Source: Methylococcus sp. EFPC2 (lineage in GTDB: Bacteria > Pseudomonadota > Gammaproteobacteria > Methylococcales > Methylococcaceae). From it: a stretch of 64,000 nt of DNA. Each line of letters begins with the position of its first letter. The stretch's first letter is position 1. Shown here piece by piece: positions 19,311 to 28,463 of this stretch. The notes beneath the pieces were generated by a model that worked only from the letters and a program-made list of their open reading frames with translations, was not told where the DNA came from and made no database searches. The position numbers were made by a program, and so were the translations under genes. Location of the stretch: positions 930,001 through 994,000 of the forward strand of contig NZ_CP070491.1 in assembly GCF_016925495.1 (NCBI RefSeq), read 5' to 3'.

Positions 19311-20168
19311 ATGACTCGTTCCCCATCTGTTATGCCAACGAATGCAATGACCGTCGATGTCGAAGATTATTTTCAAGTCTCGGCGTTCGAGCCCTATATC
19401 CCTCGCAGCGACTGGGAGTTACTGCCTTCCCGAGTAGAACGGAACACTGATCGCATCCTTGCTTTATTCGCTGAGCATGGTGTGCAGGCCACTTTTTTTA
19501 CGCTAGGCTGGGTGGCGGAACGCTATCCTGGCTTGGTGCGGCGCATCGTGGAAGGAGGGCACGAACTAGCCTGCCATGGTTATTCGCATATACGCGTAAA
19601 CCGTCAAAGCCCGTTCGAATTTCGGGCAGATGTCGAAAAGTCCAGAAACCTGCTGGAACAGGCCGGGGGCGTCGCCGTTCGAGGTTATCGTGCGGCGAGC
19701 TACTCCATAGGAGCGGAAAATTTGTGGGCGTTGGAAGTATTGGCCGAGTTGGGGTTTACCTATAGTTCCAGTATATATCCAGTGAAGCACGACCTTTACG
19801 GCATGCCGGACGCTCCGCGCTTCAAGTTCAGGCCGGAAAACGCGCCCAATTTATTGGAAATTCCGGTGACCACGGTCGAGTTGGGTAGTCATAAGTTTCC
19901 AGCGGGCGGCGGCGGTTATTTTCGGCTGTTTCCCTACTGGATTTCCAGGTGGGCTATCGACAGAGTCAATCGCCAGGACGGCCAACCGGCCATATTTTAT
20001 TTCCATCCCTGGGAAATCGATCCTGAGCAGCCTCGTCAACGGGATATCAGCATGAAAACCCGATTTCGACACTATCTTAACCTGGGTCGGACGGAGTCCC
20101 GCTTGCGAAGGTTATTGCGGGATTTCAGTTGGAATACGATGGATAAGGTTTTCGTGCGCACGCAGTAA
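19311..20168 (+). CDS. XrtA-system polysaccharide deacetylase (DUF3473 type)
   Basis: This is a CE4-fold deacetylase of the class tied to exosortase loci. MTVDVEDYFQVSAFEP at residues 13-28 supplies the catalytic Asp and metal-binding Asp. The metal-binding CHGYSHIRV comes near residue 90, then GYRAASYSIG, and a C-terminal DUF3473 part with FYFHPWEIDPEQPR. It probably deacetylates amino sugars of the exported polymer. There is no signal peptide, so it may act on lipid-linked intermediates. The start is one of three close ATGs (19275, 19311, 19332); 19311 avoids long overlap with the ATPase gene. Confidence 0.88.
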   Translation: MTRSPSVMPTNAMTVDVEDYFQVSAFEPYIPRSDWELLPSRVERNTDRILALFAEHGVQATFFTLGWVAERYPGLVRRIVEGGHELACHGYSHIRVNRQSPFEFRADVEKSRNLLEQAGGVAVRGYRAASYSIGAENLWALEVLAELGFTYSSSIYPVKHDLYGMPDAPRFKFRPENAPNLLEIPVTTVELGSHKFPAGGGGYFRLFPYWISRWAIDRVNRQDGQPAIFYFHPWEIDPEQPRQRDISMKTRFRHYLNLGRTESRLRRLLRDFSWNTMDKVFVRTQ

Positions 20169-20193
20169 GGCTGCAGGACTAAGGATTTATCGA

Positions 20194-21216
20194 GTGGAAA
20201 TCAAATATCTCGAAGACAAAGATCGTGCGTTGTGGGATGAGTATGTTGATCACCATGCCGAGGCGACCTTTTTTCATAAGTCCGGCTGGCGTGAGGTTCT
20301 GGAAAAAGGTTTGGGGCATCGTGCGTATTTCCTGTATGCCGAATCTGAAGGGCGGATTTGTGGAATACTTCCGCTCGGGCATGTGAAAAGCCGATTATTC
20401 GGCAATTCCCTGTCGTCGACCCCTTTCTGTGTCTATGGTGGGGTTGTCGCGGATTCCGGGCAGGTACGCGCCGCTTTGGAAAGTGCCGCCAGGAATTTGG
20501 CCACCAAGTTAGAGGCCGATTATGTCGAATATCGGAATCTCGTTCCATCAGAAAGCGGGCGCCCGAGTAAGGGGCTCTACGTGACCTTTCGTAAGACACT
20601 GGATCCCGATCCCGAGAAAAATCTGTCCGCTATTCCGCGGAAGCAGCGCGCGGTGGTGCGGAAGGGTATTTCTGTCGGCCTGCGCAGCGTCATAGATACA
20701 TCGGTGGACCGCTTCTACGAAGTGTACGCGGAGAGTGTACGCAATCTGGGCACGCCGGTGTTTCCCAAGCGCCTCTTTCAAATCCTTAAGGATGTATTTG
20801 GCCCGGCTTGCGAGATAACGACTGTAGAGCACCAGGGGCGGGTATTGAGCAGCGTGATGAGTTTCTATTTCCGCGACGAAGTTTTGCCTTACTACGGCGG
20901 GGGTACCGCCGCTGCTCGGGAAAACTACGCCAATGACTTCATGTACTGGGAGGTCATGCGGCGGGCGGTGGAGCGTGGTGTGCGAGTTTTCGATTTTGGT
21001 CGAAGCAAGCGGGATACCGGTTCCTTCCGGTTCAAAACGCATTGGGGTTTCGAACCGGCACCGTTGCATTATGAGTACGATCTGGTTAAAGCCTCGGATA
21101 TACCCGATATCAACCCGCTCAATCCTAAGTATCGATTCTTTATCGCGGCCTGGAAACGGCTGCCTTTGCCGGTCAGCAAGCTGGTCGGGCCGTGGCTGGC
21201 ACGCAGTCTGGGTTGA
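20194..21216 (+). CDS. FemAB-family XrtA/PEP-CTERM-associated protein
   Basis: A 340-residue protein with the duplicated GNAT-like fold of FemAB aminoacyl transferases. Conserved stretches include GHRAYFLYAESEGRICGILPL, RKQRAVVRKG (acceptor-site-like basic segment) and YYGGGTAAARENYANDFMYWEVM near residue 240. Members of this subgroup occur in exosortase A loci and are thought to add an amino acid or acyl group to the polysaccharide or its precursor; the substrate is not known. The start is GTG with AAGGA upstream. It overlaps the next gene. Confidence 0.86.
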   Translation: MEIKYLEDKDRALWDEYVDHHAEATFFHKSGWREVLEKGLGHRAYFLYAESEGRICGILPLGHVKSRLFGNSLSSTPFCVYGGVVADSGQVRAALESAARNLATKLEADYVEYRNLVPSESGRPSKGLYVTFRKTLDPDPEKNLSAIPRKQRAVVRKGISVGLRSVIDTSVDRFYEVYAESVRNLGTPVFPKRLFQILKDVFGPACEITTVEHQGRVLSSVMSFYFRDEVLPYYGGGTAAARENYANDFMYWEVMRRAVERGVRVFDFGRSKRDTGSFRFKTHWGFEPAPLHYEYDLVKASDIPDINPLNPKYRFFIAAWKRLPLPVSKLVGPWLARSLG

Positions 21217-22451
21217 GTAAGGCGGTAGGGCCGGCCTTGAAAGATCTGTTGTTTCTCGCTCATCGTATTCCGTTTCCGCCGAATAAGGGCGACAAGATTC
21301 GCTCATTCAACCTGTTGCGACATTTGTCGGCGAAGTGGCGGATACATTTGGGGGCATTTGTCGACGACCCTGACGACTATCGGTATCTAGACGTTTTGCA
21401 GGCCTACTGCAAATCAATTTGTTTGGTGCCGCTAAGTCCTCTGCGAGGCAGGCTCCGCAGCCTAAAAGGCCTGCTCTCGGGGCAGGCCCTTACCGTGCCT
21501 TATTACTCCGATAAAGCCATGCGCGTATGGGTCGAGAAAACTGCGGCCGAGTGCTCGCTGGACGGTGTCCTGGTGTTTTCCTCGGCTATGGCGCAGTACG
21601 CGGAAGGACTGGGTCATCTCCCTCGGGTGATCGATTTTGTAGACGTCGATTCGGATAAGTGGCGTCAATACGCGGATGGGAAGCCCTGGCCTGCCAATTG
21701 GGTGTACCGGCGCGAGGCGGAACGCCTGCTGGAATATGATAGGGGAGTCGCCGCGCGCTTCGATCGCAGTGTTTTCGTTTCCGAAGCCGAGGCGGCTTTG
21801 TTTCGCCGTCTGGCACCGGAATCGGCAGCCAAGACGGTGGCGGTCGAGAACGGGGTGGACACCGGCTATTTCGACCCCGACAGGGATTACCCGAATCCCT
21901 ATACGGCGGGTGCCGAGGTTTTGGTGTTCACCGGTGCCATGGACTATTGGGCCAATATCGATGCTGTCAGTTGGTTTGCACGTGCAGTATTTGCCAAGCT
22001 TCGGGAAATCAAGCCGCAAGTCGAGTTTTTCATCGTCGGCTCCCGACCTGCCCAAGCGGTTCGCGACCTCGCGGCGATCCCCGGGATCAAGGTGACCGGA
22101 GCTGTCGAAGACGTGCGCCCTTATCTCAGTCACGCCCGTCTGGCGGTTGCTCCATTGCGTATTGCTCGCGGGATACAGAACAAGGTGCTGGAAGCGATGG
22201 CGATGGGCAAATCCCTGCTTGCCAGTCCTCAGGCCATGGAGGGTATCGAAGGTGCGGAAGGTCTGGACTTGCGCGTGCTCGATGATGCGGGAACTTGGGT
22301 GAGCGCGTTGCTCGCGGCGAAGGACAGCGTCCATCCCCTACCGGTGCGTTCTGCCCCGAACCGCGCCTTTGTCGTCGATCGCTACGGCTGGCCGCGCAGC
22401 TTGGAGAGGCTGGACGCCTGTTGGCGAGAAGACTCTGTGGAAAAATTATGA
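21192..22451 (+). CDS. XrtA-system glycosyltransferase, TIGR03087-like
   Basis: A GT-B fold, GT4-like glycosyltransferase of about 415 residues. The N-terminus has LLFLAHRIPFPPNKGDKIRSFNLL, the donor-site region has VLVFTGAMDYWANIDAV, and the C-terminal PLRIARGIQNKVLEAMAMGK carries the EX7E-like element. This pattern fits the glycosyltransferase subgroup found next to exosortase A. Two starts are possible: GTG 21192, or TTG 21213 sharing TTGA with the upstream stop; the latter gives a shorter, more family-like N-terminus. It is coupled to xrtA by an ATGA overlap. Confidence 0.87.
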   Translation: MAGTQSGLSKAVGPALKDLLFLAHRIPFPPNKGDKIRSFNLLRHLSAKWRIHLGAFVDDPDDYRYLDVLQAYCKSICLVPLSPLRGRLRSLKGLLSGQALTVPYYSDKAMRVWVEKTAAECSLDGVLVFSSAMAQYAEGLGHLPRVIDFVDVDSDKWRQYADGKPWPANWVYRREAERLLEYDRGVAARFDRSVFVSEAEAALFRRLAPESAAKTVAVENGVDTGYFDPDRDYPNPYTAGAEVLVFTGAMDYWANIDAVSWFARAVFAKLREIKPQVEFFIVGSRPAQAVRDLAAIPGIKVTGAVEDVRPYLSHARLAVAPLRIARGIQNKVLEAMAMGKSLLASPQAMEGIEGAEGLDLRVLDDAGTWVSALLAAKDSVHPLPVRSAPNRAFVVDRYGWPRSLERLDACWREDSVEKL

Positions 22452-23995
22452 CGGTAATCCGCAACGCTCAGCTAGCTTGGCGACATACGGCCGCGATTTC
22501 GGGCGTGGGTCTGGTCCTGTTGTTGCTGGTCTATCGCTCCACTCTGATGTCGATGATCACGATCTGGGAGCGGTCGGAGACATTCGCCCATGGTTTTCTC
22601 ATATTCCCGATTACCGCCTACCTGATTTGGCGGCGGCGGTCTGCGCTGGTCCGGCTTACGCCGCAACCCGACGCAAGGGGGCTACTCTTGCTGGTCGGCT
22701 TCGGCTTGATCTGGTTGCTCGCCCGTTTGGCCGGCGTCTTGGTGGTCGAGCAGGCCAGCTTGGTGGGGATGATCGCGTCCTGGGTCTGCACCGTGTCGGG
22801 TTTCGTGATCGCCAGGGAAATCGCCTTCCCGTTGGGCTTTTTGTTGTTCGGCGTGCCTTTCGGCGAGTTTCTGATCCCGCCGATGATGAATTTCACCGCC
22901 GATTTCACCGTAGGCATGCTGCAATTGACTGGCATCCCAGTTTACCGGGAGGGCACTTTTTTCAGCATTCCGAGCGGTGACTGGTCCGTGGTGGAGGGCT
23001 GCAGCGGGTTGCGTTATCTCATCGCCTCCATCACCTTAGGGTTTCTTTACGCTTATCTCAGTTACCACTCGCTGTTGCGGCGTCTGGCGTTCATTGCTCT
23101 GGCCTGTGTTTTTCCCGTTATCGCCAACGGTCTTCGGGCCTACATGATCGTCATGATCGCGCATTTGAGCGACATGAAGTTGGCCTTGGGCGTTGACCAT
23201 TACATTTACGGTTGGGTGTTCTTCGGCCTGGTCATGCTTCTGCTGTTCTGGTTAGGCTCGCTTTGGAGCGAGCCGGAAGAGGTGCTTGGTACGGACTCCG
23301 TGGGCGTTCACCGGGCCGCGCCTTTCCGGGGAGTCGATCGCCTTAACACCGGCATCATCGCACTGGCGGCACTCAGTTTCAGCGTCGTATGGCCGTTGCG
23401 AGCGGACTATCTGGATGCTTTGTCCCTAAGCAGCCCGGCAGTGGTCCGGCTGTCCGCGCCCGCGCCGGCGGGACCGTGGCAACCGGCATCATCCCGTCTG
23501 ACCGGATGGGAGCCGCGTTATGTCAACCCGGATGCGAAGCTAGCGGCCACTTATAGCGACGGTCAGCATGCCGTGGCGGTTTATGTCTTGTATTACCGGC
23601 GACAAAATCAGGATCACGAGTTGATCAATTCGCAAAACGTGCTGGTTCCCCAGAAGCACCCTGAATGGCGCATGCCCGAAGAGCGGCCCGTTTCGGTGCG
23701 GCTGAGCGGGCGGGATCTGAAAGTTTTGCAGGGCCGCGTGCAGTCCGCGGGACAAAACCTGCTCGTGTGGCGCTGGAACCGGGTAGCCGGTGGGCACAAT
23801 ACGGTCAACGAATATTGGGCCAAGGCGCTGGAGGCTGGAAAAAAGCTGGCGGGAAACATAGAGGATGCGGCCGGTATCGTGATCGCCACCGATTATGAGG
23901 ATGACACCCGCCCGGCGGCCGACGTGCTTCAGCGCTTCGTCGATGACATGTGGCCTTCCATCGAGCAAAGCTTGGTTCGCGCGGGCGCCGAATGA
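22448..23995 (+). CDS. xrtA: Exosortase A with fused EpsI domain
   Basis: XrtA is an eight-helix membrane protease/transpeptidase that recognises C-terminal PEP-CTERM signals. The catalytic Cys185 lies in VVEGCSGLRY, the conserved Arg230 in ANGLRAYMIV, and His251 in GVDHYIYGW, the expected triad. Residues 340-515 form a soluble EpsI-type domain (DUF3485-like) with YVNPDAKLAATYSDG and LVWRWNRVAGG. The 515-residue fused form is usual for exosortase A in proteobacteria. ATGA overlaps join it to glycosyltransferases on both sides. No PEP-CTERM substrate is encoded in the window, so its targets must lie elsewhere. Confidence 0.93.
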   Translation: MTVIRNAQLAWRHTAAISGVGLVLLLLVYRSTLMSMITIWERSETFAHGFLIFPITAYLIWRRRSALVRLTPQPDARGLLLLVGFGLIWLLARLAGVLVVEQASLVGMIASWVCTVSGFVIAREIAFPLGFLLFGVPFGEFLIPPMMNFTADFTVGMLQLTGIPVYREGTFFSIPSGDWSVVEGCSGLRYLIASITLGFLYAYLSYHSLLRRLAFIALACVFPVIANGLRAYMIVMIAHLSDMKLALGVDHYIYGWVFFGLVMLLLFWLGSLWSEPEEVLGTDSVGVHRAAPFRGVDRLNTGIIALAALSFSVVWPLRADYLDALSLSSPAVVRLSAPAPAGPWQPASSRLTGWEPRYVNPDAKLAATYSDGQHAVAVYVLYYRRQNQDHELINSQNVLVPQKHPEWRMPEERPVSVRLSGRDLKVLQGRVQSAGQNLLVWRWNRVAGGHNTVNEYWAKALEAGKKLAGNIEDAAGIVIATDYEDDTRPAADVLQRFVDDMWPSIEQSLVRAGAE

Positions 23996-25140
23996 CGTCT
24001 GATACTCCGCTCGTCGCCCACATCATCTATCGTCTCGGCGTTGGAGGACTGGAAAACGGATTGGTGAACTTGATCAATCGTAGTCCGCCGGGGCGCTACC
24101 GACATGCCGTGATTTGCCTCAAGGATGCCACCGAGTTCAGGCTGCGCATCCAAGACCGGGAGGTGCCCGTATACTGTCTGCATCGCAAGGAAGGCCAGGA
24201 TATCGGAATGTTTATCCGGCTGTTTCGCCTGCTGAGGACGCTCAAGCCTGCTATCGTGCACACGCGCAACCTGGCCGCGCTGGAATGCCAGGCTCCCGCC
24301 TGGCTCGCGGGTGCGCGCCACCGGGTGCATGGCGAACACGGCTGGGATGTCTTCGACCCCGATGGATCGAACCGAAAATATCAATGGCTCCGGCGCTTGT
24401 ATCGGCCCCTGATCCAGCGTTACATCCCGCTTTCGCGGCATTTGGAAAGCTATCTGCGGGGCAAGGTCGGGGTGCCGGCGAAGAAGATCAGAAGGATATG
24501 CAATGGTGTCGACACCGAGGTGTTCCACCCGCCGGGCGGCGACCGGGTGGAGATTCCAGAATGTCCCTATGCCGGGGCGCGCGGATTAGTTTTACTCGGC
24601 ACGATCGGCCGCATGCACGGCGTTAAGGACCAACTCACCCTGGCAAGAGCTTTCATACGGCTGTGCGAACTCATGCCGAGCGCGAAAGATCGCGCGCGCC
24701 TGGTGCTCGTGGGCGAGGGGCCCTTGCGCGAGCAGGCACGGTCGGAGCTGATCGCGGCAGGTCTTGAAGAGCTGGCCTGGCTGCCGGGCGAACGGAGCGA
24801 CATCCCGGACATCCTGAGGCTGCTAGACCTGTTTGTACTGCCTTCCAGGGCTGAAGGCATTTCCAACACGATATTGGAGGCCATGGCTACCGGTTTGCCG
24901 GTGGTCGCCACCTCCGTCGGAGGCAATCCCGACCTGGTGATCGACGGCGTCACGGGCAGCTTGGTGCCGCCCGGCGATCCCCAAGCGTTGGCGGTGACTT
25001 TGGCCGGCTATCTCGATGATCCGGAGCGCCTCGCCCGACAGGGCCGGGCGGGTTTGGCCCGGGTGAGGGATGAGTTCAGCCTGGACGGCATGGTGCAGCG
25101 TTACTTGGCTGTATACGACGAATTGATGGCTACGAGTTGA
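23992..25140 (+). CDS. XrtA-system glycosyltransferase, TIGR03088-like
   Basis: A 382-residue GT4-family transferase. The acceptor domain begins VAHIIYRLGVGGLENGLVNLINR, a signature of the sugar transferases paired with exosortase A. The donor domain shows GTIGRMHGVKDQ and the EX7E-type motif PSRAEGISNTILEAMATGLPVVA near residue 290. It probably adds a sugar during repeat-unit assembly on the cytoplasmic face. The start ATG shares four bases with the xrtA stop. Confidence 0.9.
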   Translation: MTSDTPLVAHIIYRLGVGGLENGLVNLINRSPPGRYRHAVICLKDATEFRLRIQDREVPVYCLHRKEGQDIGMFIRLFRLLRTLKPAIVHTRNLAALECQAPAWLAGARHRVHGEHGWDVFDPDGSNRKYQWLRRLYRPLIQRYIPLSRHLESYLRGKVGVPAKKIRRICNGVDTEVFHPPGGDRVEIPECPYAGARGLVLLGTIGRMHGVKDQLTLARAFIRLCELMPSAKDRARLVLVGEGPLREQARSELIAAGLEELAWLPGERSDIPDILRLLDLFVLPSRAEGISNTILEAMATGLPVVATSVGGNPDLVIDGVTGSLVPPGDPQALAVTLAGYLDDPERLARQGRAGLARVRDEFSLDGMVQRYLAVYDELMATS

Positions 25141-25153
25141 GAACGATACGAGC

Positions 25154-27043
25154 ATGTGCGGGATCGCAGGCATATTCGATTTAAACGGGCGGCGCGAGAT
25201 CGACCGCGAACTGCTGGGGAGGATGAACGAGGTCCAGCATCACCGCGGACCGGACGAAGGCGGCTTGCACACCGAGCCTGGACTGGGCCTCGCGCACCGG
25301 CGCCTGTCCATCATCGATCTGTCCAGCGGCCAGCAGCCCTTGCTCAACCGCGACGGCAGCGTGGTCGTCACCTATAACGGCGAGATCTTCAATTTCAAGG
25401 CCATCCGCAGAGAACTCGAGGCACGGGGCTACCGGTTCCGCACGCACTGCGATACCGAGGTGATCGTGTACGCCTGGGAAGTCTGGGGCGAAGCCTGCGT
25501 GGAAAAATTCCGCGGCATGTTCGCCTTCGCCGTCTGGGACCGGAACCGGGAGACCCTGTTTCTCGCGCGCGACCGTCTGGGCGTGAAGCCGCTCTATTAC
25601 GCGCAACTGGCCGACGGCTTTTTCATCTTCGGCTCCGAACTGAAAGTCCTGCAGCAACATCCGGGGCTGCCGCGCCGTGTCGATCCGCGTGCGGTCGAAG
25701 ACTATTTCGCTTACGGCTACGTGCCGGATCCCAAGACCATCTATCGCGACGTTTATAAGCTTCCGCCGGGATTCCGTCTGAGCCTGCGTCGAGGGCGGTC
25801 CGGCTTTGCCCCCGAGCCTTACTGGGACGTGCCTTTTCGTGTCGATACCACCATCGACGAGGAGACCGCCAAGGACGAACTGGTCGTTCGCCTGCGCGAG
25901 GCGGTCGACATCCGCATGGTGGCGGACGTGCCGCTGGGCGCATTTCTGTCCGGCGGGGTGGATTCGAGCGCCGTGGTCGCCATGATGGCCGGCTTATCCA
26001 AGGACCCTGTCAATACCTGCTCGATTTCGTTCGGCGATCCGGCTTTCAACGAAAGCAAGCACGCCCAGACGGTGGCCGAGTCCTATCACACCCGGCACCG
26101 GGTCGAGCAGGTAGATCCGGAAGATTTTTCCTTGATCGACCGATTGGCAGGCTTGTACGACGAGCCTTATGCCGACAGTTCGGCCCTGCCGACCTATCGG
26201 GTGTGCGAACTGGCACGCAAGGACGTCACGGTCGCCTTGTCGGGCGACGGCGGAGACGAAAACCTCGCCGGTTATCGCCGCTATCGCTGGCATACCTATG
26301 AGGAAAGGCTGCGTGGCCTGCTGCCATCCGGCTTGCGGCGTCCGCTGTTCGGCTGGCTGGGCCGCGTGTATCCCAAGGCCGATTGGGCGCCCAAGATATT
26401 TCGCGCCAAATCGACCTTCGAGGCGCTTGCCCGGGACACGGTGGAAGGTTATTTCCATGGCGTTTCGGTGATGCACGATCAATTGCGCGCGCAGGTATTC
26501 ACGCCGCGCTTCCGCAGTGAACTGCAGGGCTATACCGCGGTCGAGGTGCTGCGGGGGCACGCAGAGCGTTCTCCGACCCAGCATCCTCTGTCTCTGGTAC
26601 AGTACCTCGACATGAAGACCTATCTGCCGGGCGACATCCTCACCAAGGTCGACCGCGCCAGCATGGCGCATGCCCTGGAAGTCCGCGTACCGCTTCTGGA
26701 CCATGAACTGGTGGAGTGGATCTCCTCCCTACCGCCCGAGTTTAAGCTCAAGGGCAAGGAAGGTAAGTACCTGTTCAAGAAATCCATGGAGCCGTTTTTG
26801 CCGGACGATATCCTGTATCGTCCCAAGATGGGGTTCGCCGTTCCCCTGGCGGGCTGGTTCCGCGGGCCTTTGAAGCAAACCCTGCGTGATGCGGTGCTGA
26901 ACCCGGTGATGGCGGATTCCGGTTATTTCGACATGGATTTTCTCAAGACCATGGTCGATCAACACCAAGCGGGAACACGCGACTATAGCGCCAGCCTGTG
27001 GTCCCTGCTGATGTACGATTCCTTCCTGAGACTGAATGCCTGA
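25154..27043 (+). CDS. XrtA-associated asparagine-synthetase-type amidotransferase
   Basis: A 629-residue class II glutamine amidotransferase fused to an AsnB-type synthetase domain. Cys2 in MCGIAGIFD is the glutaminase nucleophile after Met removal. The ATP-binding SGGVDSS motif lies near residue 262 and LSGDGGDENLAGYRRY near 365. Within an exosortase locus this subgroup is thought to amidate a uronic acid or similar sugar carboxylate, not aspartate; that is an inference from context. It ends overlapping, or five to eight bases from, the next glycosyltransferase start. Confidence 0.9.
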   Translation: MCGIAGIFDLNGRREIDRELLGRMNEVQHHRGPDEGGLHTEPGLGLAHRRLSIIDLSSGQQPLLNRDGSVVVTYNGEIFNFKAIRRELEARGYRFRTHCDTEVIVYAWEVWGEACVEKFRGMFAFAVWDRNRETLFLARDRLGVKPLYYAQLADGFFIFGSELKVLQQHPGLPRRVDPRAVEDYFAYGYVPDPKTIYRDVYKLPPGFRLSLRRGRSGFAPEPYWDVPFRVDTTIDEETAKDELVVRLREAVDIRMVADVPLGAFLSGGVDSSAVVAMMAGLSKDPVNTCSISFGDPAFNESKHAQTVAESYHTRHRVEQVDPEDFSLIDRLAGLYDEPYADSSALPTYRVCELARKDVTVALSGDGGDENLAGYRRYRWHTYEERLRGLLPSGLRRPLFGWLGRVYPKADWAPKIFRAKSTFEALARDTVEGYFHGVSVMHDQLRAQVFTPRFRSELQGYTAVEVLRGHAERSPTQHPLSLVQYLDMKTYLPGDILTKVDRASMAHALEVRVPLLDHELVEWISSLPPEFKLKGKEGKYLFKKSMEPFLPDDILYRPKMGFAVPLAGWFRGPLKQTLRDAVLNPVMADSGYFDMDFLKTMVDQHQAGTRDYSASLWSLLMYDSFLRLNA

Positions 27044-27050
27044 CCCCGTC

Positions 27051-28262
27051 ATGCGCGTACTCCACATTCTGGATCACTCCATTCCGCTGCACAGCGGCTA
27101 TACCTTCCGCACGCGCGCCATCCTCGAACAGCAGCGCGCTTTGGGCTGGGAGACGTTCCACGTCACTTCCGCCAAGCACAAAGGTTCCGGTGCTTTGGTG
27201 GAAGATGTCGACGGTTTTCGCTTCTACCGTTCCCGGCAACCGAGCGGCTGGCTGTCGAAACTGCCCGTCCTGAACCAGTTCGCGATCGTCGACAGCCTGG
27301 CCACGCGGATCGACGAAGTCGTGGAAGAAGTGCGCCCGGACATTCTGCATGCCCACTCTCCGGCCCTCAATGGCCTTGCGGCCCTGCGGGTGGCTCAATG
27401 GCACGGTTTGCCCGTGGTCTACGAGTGTCGCGCATTCTGGGAGGACGCCGCCGTCGACCATGGAACCAGCCGCGAGGGCGGCCTGCGTTATCGCGCGACT
27501 CGTGCCTTGGAAACCCATATTTTCCGCAAGGCTCAGGCCGTGACGGTCATCTGCGAGGGCCTGCGGACCGACATCATCGCCCGCGGTATACCGGCCGATA
27601 AAGTCACGGTGATTCCCAACGCCGTGGACGTACAAAAGTTCCGCTACGGAACCGAGGCGGATCCCGTCTTGCGCGCCGACCTGGGCCTGGCCGGGAAAGT
27701 GGTGTTGGGCTTCATAGGCTCCTTTTATGCCTACGAGGGCTTGCCGCTATTACTGCAAGCCTTGCCGAGGATTGCGGCAACACGGCCGGACGTCCGATTG
27801 TTGCTGGTCGGCGGCGGGCCTCAGGAAGCGGCGCTACGTGCCTTGACCCAACAATTGGGGCTGGGCGACCGCGTCCTGTTTTCGGGTCGCGTATCGCACG
27901 ACCTGGTGCAGAAATATTACGATCAGGTCGACGTTTTGGTATATCCCCGCTATTCCATGCGCCTCACCGATCTGGTGACGCCATTGAAGCCCTTGGAGGC
28001 CATGGCTCAAGGGCGCTTGGTGGTGGCATCGGATGTCGGCGGACACAAGGAGCTGATCGAAAATGACCGGACCGGCCTGCTGTTCAGGGCGGGCGACGCC
28101 GACGACCTCGCCGGAAAGGTGCTCGAGCTGCTGGGCCGGCCGGATCGCTGGCCGGCGATCCGCCAGGCCGGACGCAGCTATGTGGAAAACGAGCGGAGCT
28201 GGGCGCTCAGCGTGGCTCGTTACGCCGAGGTCTATCGCGCGGCGTGTTCGGGCCGCCGATGA
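27051..28262 (+). CDS. XrtA-system glycosyltransferase, TIGR04063-like
   Basis: A GT4-type transferase of about 403 residues starting MRVLHILDHSIPLHSGYTFR, the diagnostic N-terminus of the exosortase-A-associated glycosyltransferase subgroup. The donor domain has GFIGSFYAYEGLPLLL and VLVYPRYSMRLTDLVTPLKPLEAMAQG. An ATG 15 bases upstream (27036), overlapping the amidotransferase stop, is an alternative start. It is the last gene of the XrtA locus; a 201-base spacer with no recognisable gene follows before mutS. Confidence 0.9.
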   Translation: MRVLHILDHSIPLHSGYTFRTRAILEQQRALGWETFHVTSAKHKGSGALVEDVDGFRFYRSRQPSGWLSKLPVLNQFAIVDSLATRIDEVVEEVRPDILHAHSPALNGLAALRVAQWHGLPVVYECRAFWEDAAVDHGTSREGGLRYRATRALETHIFRKAQAVTVICEGLRTDIIARGIPADKVTVIPNAVDVQKFRYGTEADPVLRADLGLAGKVVLGFIGSFYAYEGLPLLLQALPRIAATRPDVRLLLVGGGPQEAALRALTQQLGLGDRVLFSGRVSHDLVQKYYDQVDVLVYPRYSMRLTDLVTPLKPLEAMAQGRLVVASDVGGHKELIENDRTGLLFRAGDADDLAGKVLELLGRPDRWPAIRQAGRSYVENERSWALSVARYAEVYRAACSGRR

Positions 28263-28463
28263 TATAAAGGTCGCCTTGGCGCGTCTTGACGGCCCGCTTC
28301 GAAACGCCTCGTCGGCTCATACAAAGGAATCGCTCCACCTTGCGGATTTTCCTCAAACACCTCCCCATCGCCTTCCATACGGCGGCCATGGTGACCCCGC
28401 GCTTCGGCGCCGCCTGCCCGGCCTCCAACCGGCGCCTGGCTCTCGCGCTCAGCACGTCCCCCG

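Noticed and set aside
28207-28455. 82-codon leftward frame in the spacer before mutS
   Set aside because: Half of it lies opposite the glycosyltransferase gene and it has no family match or good start context; kept as unexplained spacer.
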